The notes under the pieces: generated by a model
What the model was told of the DNA's origin: nothing
What the model saw: only the letters and a program-made list of their open reading frames with translations
Database searches by the model: none
Assembly (NCBI GenBank): GCA_017307865.1
Contig: JAFKGE010000027.1
Location: forward strand, 1-64,000
Length of the DNA: 64,000 nucleotides
Reading direction: 5' to 3'
Source of the DNA: Burkholderiales bacterium
GTDB lineage: Bacteria > Pseudomonadota > Gammaproteobacteria > Burkholderiales > Burkholderiaceae_C
In this document: piece by piece, positions 60,680-64,000 of the stretch
Layout of the letters: each line of letters opens with the position of its first letter
Numbering within the stretch: the first letter of the stretch is position 1
Made by a program: the position numbers and the translations under genes

Positions 60680-62505
60680 ATCAGATCGCGGCGGTCAACG
60701 ACTTCGTCATCAAGTTCGCCAACGTCAACGGCTCGGGCTCGGCCAGCGCCAACGAGCTGTTCGCCAAGGCCATCCTGCGCATGGGCGTGCCGGTCAGCCC
60801 GCGCAACATCTTTCCCAGCAACATCCAGGGCCTGCCCACCTGGTACGAGGTGCGCGTCAGCGCCAAGGGCTACCTGGGCCGGCGTGGCGGCATCGACATG
60901 ATGGTGGCCATGAACCCGCAGACCTGGGCCGCCGACGTGGAGGAGATCGAGCCCGGCGGCTACCTGCTGTACGACAGCACGCGCGTGCGTCCGCGCGAGG
61001 AGCTGCGCGACGACATCGGCGTCATCGGCATTCCGCTCACCGAGATCTGCAACGCCGTCTACAGCGACCCGCGCCAGCGCCAGCTGTTCAAGAACATCAT
61101 GGCGCTGGGCGCGCTGTCGATGCTGCTGGACATCGACGCCGCCGTGATCGAGCAGCTGCTGGGCGAGCAGTTCAAGGGCAAGGACAAGCTGGTGGCCGCC
61201 AACGTGCAGGCGCTGAACCTGGGGCGCGACTTCACGCGCGAAAACCTGGCGCACCCGCTGCCCATTCGCGTCGAGCGCTCGCACCGCGTGGGCCAGCGCA
61301 TCTTCATCGACGGCAACACCGCCGCCGGCCTGGGCGCGGTCTATGGCGGCGCCACGGTGTGCGCCTGGTACCCGATCACGCCCTCGACCTCGGTGGCCGA
61401 GGCCTTCATGAGCTACTGCGCCAAGTTCCGCGTCGACGACGAGGGGCGCCACAAGTACGCCATCGTGCAGGCCGAGGACGAGCTGGCCTCCATCGGCATG
61501 GTGGTGGGCGCGGGCTGGAACGGCGCGCGCGCCTTTACCGCCACCTCGGGGCCGGGCATCTCGCTGATGACCGAGTTCATCGGCCTGGCCTACTTCGCCG
61601 AAATTCCGGTCACCCTCATCAACGTGCAGCGCGGCGGGCCGTCCACCGGCATGCCCACGCGCACCCAGCAGGCCGACCTGCTGGCCTGCGCCTATGCCTC
61701 GCACGGCGACACCAAGCACGTGCTGCTGTTCCCCGAAGACCCCAGGGAGTGCTTCGAGCTCACCGCCACCGCGCTCGATTTGGCCGACCGCCTGCAGACG
61801 CCGGTGTTCGTCATGACCGACCTCGACATCGGCATGAACCAGCGCCTGTGCGAGCCGCTGGCCTGGGACGACGCGCGCCAGTTCGACCGCGGCAAGGTGA
61901 TGACGGCCGAAGACCTGGAGACGCACGACTTCGGCCGCTACAAGGACGTGGACGGCGACGGCATTCCCTGGCGCACGCTGCCGGGCACGCACCCCACGCG
62001 CGGCAGCTTCTTCACGCGCGGCACCACGCGCGACCCCTACGCGCGCTACTCCGAGCGCGGGCCCGACTACGTCTACAACGTCGAGCGTCTGCTCAAAAAA
62101 TTCGCCACCGCCGCCACCCTGGTGCCGCCGCCGCAGCCGCGGCCGGCGGCCAAGCGCACGCGGCTGGGCGTGATCTTCTTCGGCTCCACCAGCCCGGCCA
62201 TGCACGAGGCGCTGGACGAACTGGGCAGCCAGGGCATCCACCTCAACGCGCTGCGGCTGCGCGCCTTTCCGTTCTCGCCCAGCGTGCGCGAGTTCATCGA
62301 CGCGCACGAAACGGTGTTCGTGGTCGAGCAAAACCGCGACGCGCAGCTGCGCTCCATGCTGATCAACGAGCTGGAAATCCCGCCCGCCAAACTGCAGCGC
62401 GTGTTGCACTTCGACGGCACGCCGATCACCGCGCGCTTCATCACCCAATACATCACCGACCACGTGCACGAGGCGGTCGTGGCACCGCAGGAGATCAAGT
62501 CATGA
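60676..62505 (+). CDS. 2-oxoacid:acceptor oxidoreductase alpha subunit (gamma-alpha fusion, KorA-like)
   Basis: This is a 609-residue subunit. The first 190 residues form the gamma domain (FANVNGSGSASANELFAKAI, GIDMMVAMNPQTW), followed by the alpha pyrimidine-binding domain (CAWYPITPSTSVAEAFMSYC, EDELASIGMVVGAGWNGARA, TATSGPGISLMTEFIGLAYF, QRGGPSTGMPTRTQQADLL). The fusion layout is that of KorA-type enzymes. It overlaps both neighbours with ATGA. It oxidatively decarboxylates a 2-oxoacid with CoA; 2-oxoglutarate is the favoured guess. Confidence 0.9.
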   Translation: MNQIAAVNDFVIKFANVNGSGSASANELFAKAILRMGVPVSPRNIFPSNIQGLPTWYEVRVSAKGYLGRRGGIDMMVAMNPQTWAADVEEIEPGGYLLYDSTRVRPREELRDDIGVIGIPLTEICNAVYSDPRQRQLFKNIMALGALSMLLDIDAAVIEQLLGEQFKGKDKLVAANVQALNLGRDFTRENLAHPLPIRVERSHRVGQRIFIDGNTAAGLGAVYGGATVCAWYPITPSTSVAEAFMSYCAKFRVDDEGRHKYAIVQAEDELASIGMVVGAGWNGARAFTATSGPGISLMTEFIGLAYFAEIPVTLINVQRGGPSTGMPTRTQQADLLACAYASHGDTKHVLLFPEDPRECFELTATALDLADRLQTPVFVMTDLDIGMNQRLCEPLAWDDARQFDRGKVMTAEDLETHDFGRYKDVDGDGIPWRTLPGTHPTRGSFFTRGTTRDPYARYSERGPDYVYNVERLLKKFATAATLVPPPQPRPAAKRTRLGVIFFGSTSPAMHEALDELGSQGIHLNALRLRAFPFSPSVREFIDAHETVFVVEQNRDAQLRSMLINELEIPPAKLQRVLHFDGTPITARFITQYITDHVHEAVVAPQEIKS

Positions 62506-63557
62506 CCTACATCGCCAAGCCGCGCCTGCACCACCCCACGCTCACGCCCAACAAGGTGGGCTACACCCGGCGCGACTACGAGGGCAAGGTGTCCACCCTG
62601 TGCGCCGGCTGCGGGCACGACTCGATCTCGGCGGCCGTCGTGCAGGCCTGCTGGGAGCTGGACATCGAGCCGCACCGCGTGGCCAAGCTGTCGGGCATCG
62701 GCTGTTCGTCGAAGACGCCCGATTATTTTTTGGGCGCCAGCCACGGCTTCAACTCGGTGCACGGGCGCATGCCCAGCGTGGCCACCGGCGCCAACCTCGC
62801 CAACCGCGACCTGCTGTACCTGGGTGTGTCGGGCGACGGCGACTCGGCCTCCATCGGCCTGGGCCAGTTCGCGCACGCCATGCGGCGCAACGTCAACATG
62901 GTCTACATCGTCGAGAACAACGGCGTCTACGGCCTGACCAAGGGCCAGTTCTCGGCCACCGCCGACAAGGGCAGCAAGAGCAAGAAGGGCGTGGTCAACC
63001 AGGACAGCCCGGTCGACCTGGTCGGCCTGGCGATGCAACTGGGCGCCAGCTTCGTCGCGCGCAGCTTCTCGGGCGACAAGGCGCAGCTGGTGCCGCTCAT
63101 CAAGGCCGCCATGGGCCACGGCGGCGCCGCCTTCATCGACGTCATCAGCCCCTGCGTGACCTTCAACAACCACGCCGGCAGCACGCGCAGCTACGACTGG
63201 GTGCGCGAGCACAACGAGGCCGTCAGCCGCATCGACCTGATCCTGGGCCGCCAGGAAATCACCGTGGACTACGCGCCCGGCGAGGTGATCGACGTCGAGC
63301 AGCACGACGGCACCACGCTGCGCCTGAAAAAGCTGCACCCCGACTACGACCCCACCGATCGCGTGGCGGCGATGGCCTACATGCAGGGCCACGCCGCCCA
63401 GGGCGAGCTGGTCACGGGCCTGCTGTACCTGGAGGCCGAGGCGGGCGACCTGCACGCCGCCCAGCACACCAGCGCGCGGCCGCTCAACAGCCTGGGCACG
63501 GCCGATCTGTGCCCGGGCGCGGCGGCGCTCGAGCGGCTGAACGCGAGCTGGCGCTGA
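62502..63557 (+). CDS. 2-oxoacid:acceptor oxidoreductase beta subunit (KorB-like)
   Basis: This 351-residue subunit binds thiamine diphosphate: GDGDSASIGLGQFAHA (about 108-123) and ENNGVYGLTKGQFSAT with NN near 136. Cluster cysteines C34 and C37 (LCAGCGHDS) and C67 (GIGCSSKTP) are present, plus a later one in ISPCVTFNNH. It completes a CAB-ordered operon. The C-terminus is about 60 residues longer than in archaeal beta subunits. Confidence 0.92.
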   Translation: MTYIAKPRLHHPTLTPNKVGYTRRDYEGKVSTLCAGCGHDSISAAVVQACWELDIEPHRVAKLSGIGCSSKTPDYFLGASHGFNSVHGRMPSVATGANLANRDLLYLGVSGDGDSASIGLGQFAHAMRRNVNMVYIVENNGVYGLTKGQFSATADKGSKSKKGVVNQDSPVDLVGLAMQLGASFVARSFSGDKAQLVPLIKAAMGHGGAAFIDVISPCVTFNNHAGSTRSYDWVREHNEAVSRIDLILGRQEITVDYAPGEVIDVEQHDGTTLRLKKLHPDYDPTDRVAAMAYMQGHAAQGELVTGLLYLEAEAGDLHAAQHTSARPLNSLGTADLCPGAAALERLNASWR

Positions 63558-63596
63558 AGCCTGGCCCGTCGGATCGAAACGGCGACAAATTCTGAC

Positions 63597-63626
63597 TTGA
63601 CAATGTTTGCATAGGCAAACAATAAT
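63597..63626 (+). promoter_or_regulatory. Promoter with MarR-type operator
   Basis: A perfect -35 TTGACA (63597-63602) and a -10-like AATAAT (63621-63626) are spaced by 18 bp. The spacer holds an inverted repeat with arms TGTTTGC (63604-63610) and GCAAACA (63615-63621), a typical MarR site, in front of the MarR gene. Confidence 0.75.
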
Positions 63627-63663
63627 CGCGGCCGCTCGATTCAGCCGAGGTCGAGCCGCCGCC

Positions 63664-64000
63664 ATGTCGCCCCAGCCCGCCCCGCCTGCCCAGCCGCCGC
63701 GCTACTACGTGGCCGAGCACGCGCGCGCCGAAAGCGGGCTGATCTATATGCTTCGTCGCGCCCAGCTGGCGCTGGCGCAGCGCGTCAACGAGCAGATCGA
63801 CCCGGGCTGCTCCACGCTGCCGCAGTGGCTGCCGCTGCACAAGGTGCACGCGGGCCATGCCGACACCGTGGCCGAGCTGGCGCGCGTGTGCACGGTCGAC
63901 GCCGGCTCGATGACGCGCCTGCTCGACCGGCTGGAGAAAAAGGGCCTGTGCCGGCGTGTGCGCAGCCAGAGCGACCGCCGCGTGGTGCACATCCGGCTGA
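63664..64000 (+). CDS. MarR-family transcriptional regulator, partial
   Basis: An ATG at 63664 opens a frame that runs through the right edge without a stop. The 112 visible residues contain the winged-helix core: ELARVCTVDAGSMTRLLDRL, then EKKGLCRRVRSQSDRRVVHI. The operator-bearing promoter upstream suggests autoregulation. Genes it controls may lie beyond the window, often an efflux system in relatives; regulation of the upstream oxidoreductase operon is less likely from orientation. Confidence 0.85.
   Translation, partial: MSPQPAPPAQPPRYYVAEHARAESGLIYMLRRAQLALAQRVNEQIDPGCSTLPQWLPLHKVHAGHADTVAELARVCTVDAGSMTRLLDRLEKKGLCRRVRSQSDRRVVHIRL

Overview
The window is about 64 kb of gene-dense, high-GC chromosome. 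Strong use of C/G-ending codons, ATGA-type start/stop overlaps, Bug-type and LIV-type transport genes, and five diverged copies of a short dispersed repeat I associate with Comamonadaceae all point to a betaproteobacterium, order Burkholderiales, probably family Comamonadaceae. Genus cannot be settled from the sequence alone. No rRNA, tRNA, CRISPR array or complete insertion sequence was seen. The only transposase-like trace is a partial helix-turn-helix gene at the left edge.

Left part (1-27 kb). An iron operon on the minus strand (bfd, a 26-residue ORF, tonB, exbB, exbD) starts from a promoter whose spacer is a Fur-box-like palindrome. An aldehyde dehydrogenase and an MFS transporter follow. 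Next is a lower-GC patch with a two-gene molybdenum hydroxylase (xanthine dehydrogenase family) and the remnant of a short-chain dehydrogenase at its edge. The pyrophosphate genes hppA (with a C-terminal OmpA-like domain) and ppa are divergent. An EamA transporter gene is broken by an internal deletion. After that come a DUF2868 membrane protein/DUF3482 GTPase pair, an M20 peptidase, an acyltransferase, a mazEF-type toxin-antitoxin pair with a visible promoter and operator, nadE and glnB, an orphan LIV-type binding protein, an acyl-CoA ligase, a CbiM-like membrane protein, a 2OG-Fe dioxygenase and a universal stress protein.

Middle (26.7-37.1 kb). A divergent ArsR-family regulator faces a long operon: RND adaptor and pump, a type I sulfide:quinone reductase, a DUF2892 protein, an AhpD-like protein, a TolC-like channel, an unknown ORF, a Tat-exported type II sulfide:quinone reductase, a small membrane protein and a second DUF2892 protein. 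I read it as a reactive-sulfur sensing, oxidation and efflux island. It is the most interesting system in the window.

Right part (37-64 kb). A homogentisate module (hmgA-fahA-AAHS transporter) lies next to two LysR genes. A second aromatic module follows: an extradiol (VOC) dioxygenase, a class II aldolase-like protein and a complete five-gene LIV-type ABC importer. Next come a NitT/TauT-type ABC importer co-transcribed with nnrS, a Bug-type binding protein, a ferredoxin-reductase-like flavoprotein, a sugar-epimerase-like protein, an acyl-CoA dehydrogenase and a VOC protein. A three-subunit 2-oxoacid oxidoreductase (KorC-KorA-KorB-like) and the start of a MarR-family regulator close the window.

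The islands differ visibly in base composition. The molybdenum hydroxylase genes and the homogentisate/MFS genes have weaker GC bias at third codon positions than the rest, so the region looks like a mosaic of core genes and acquired catabolic or stress modules.
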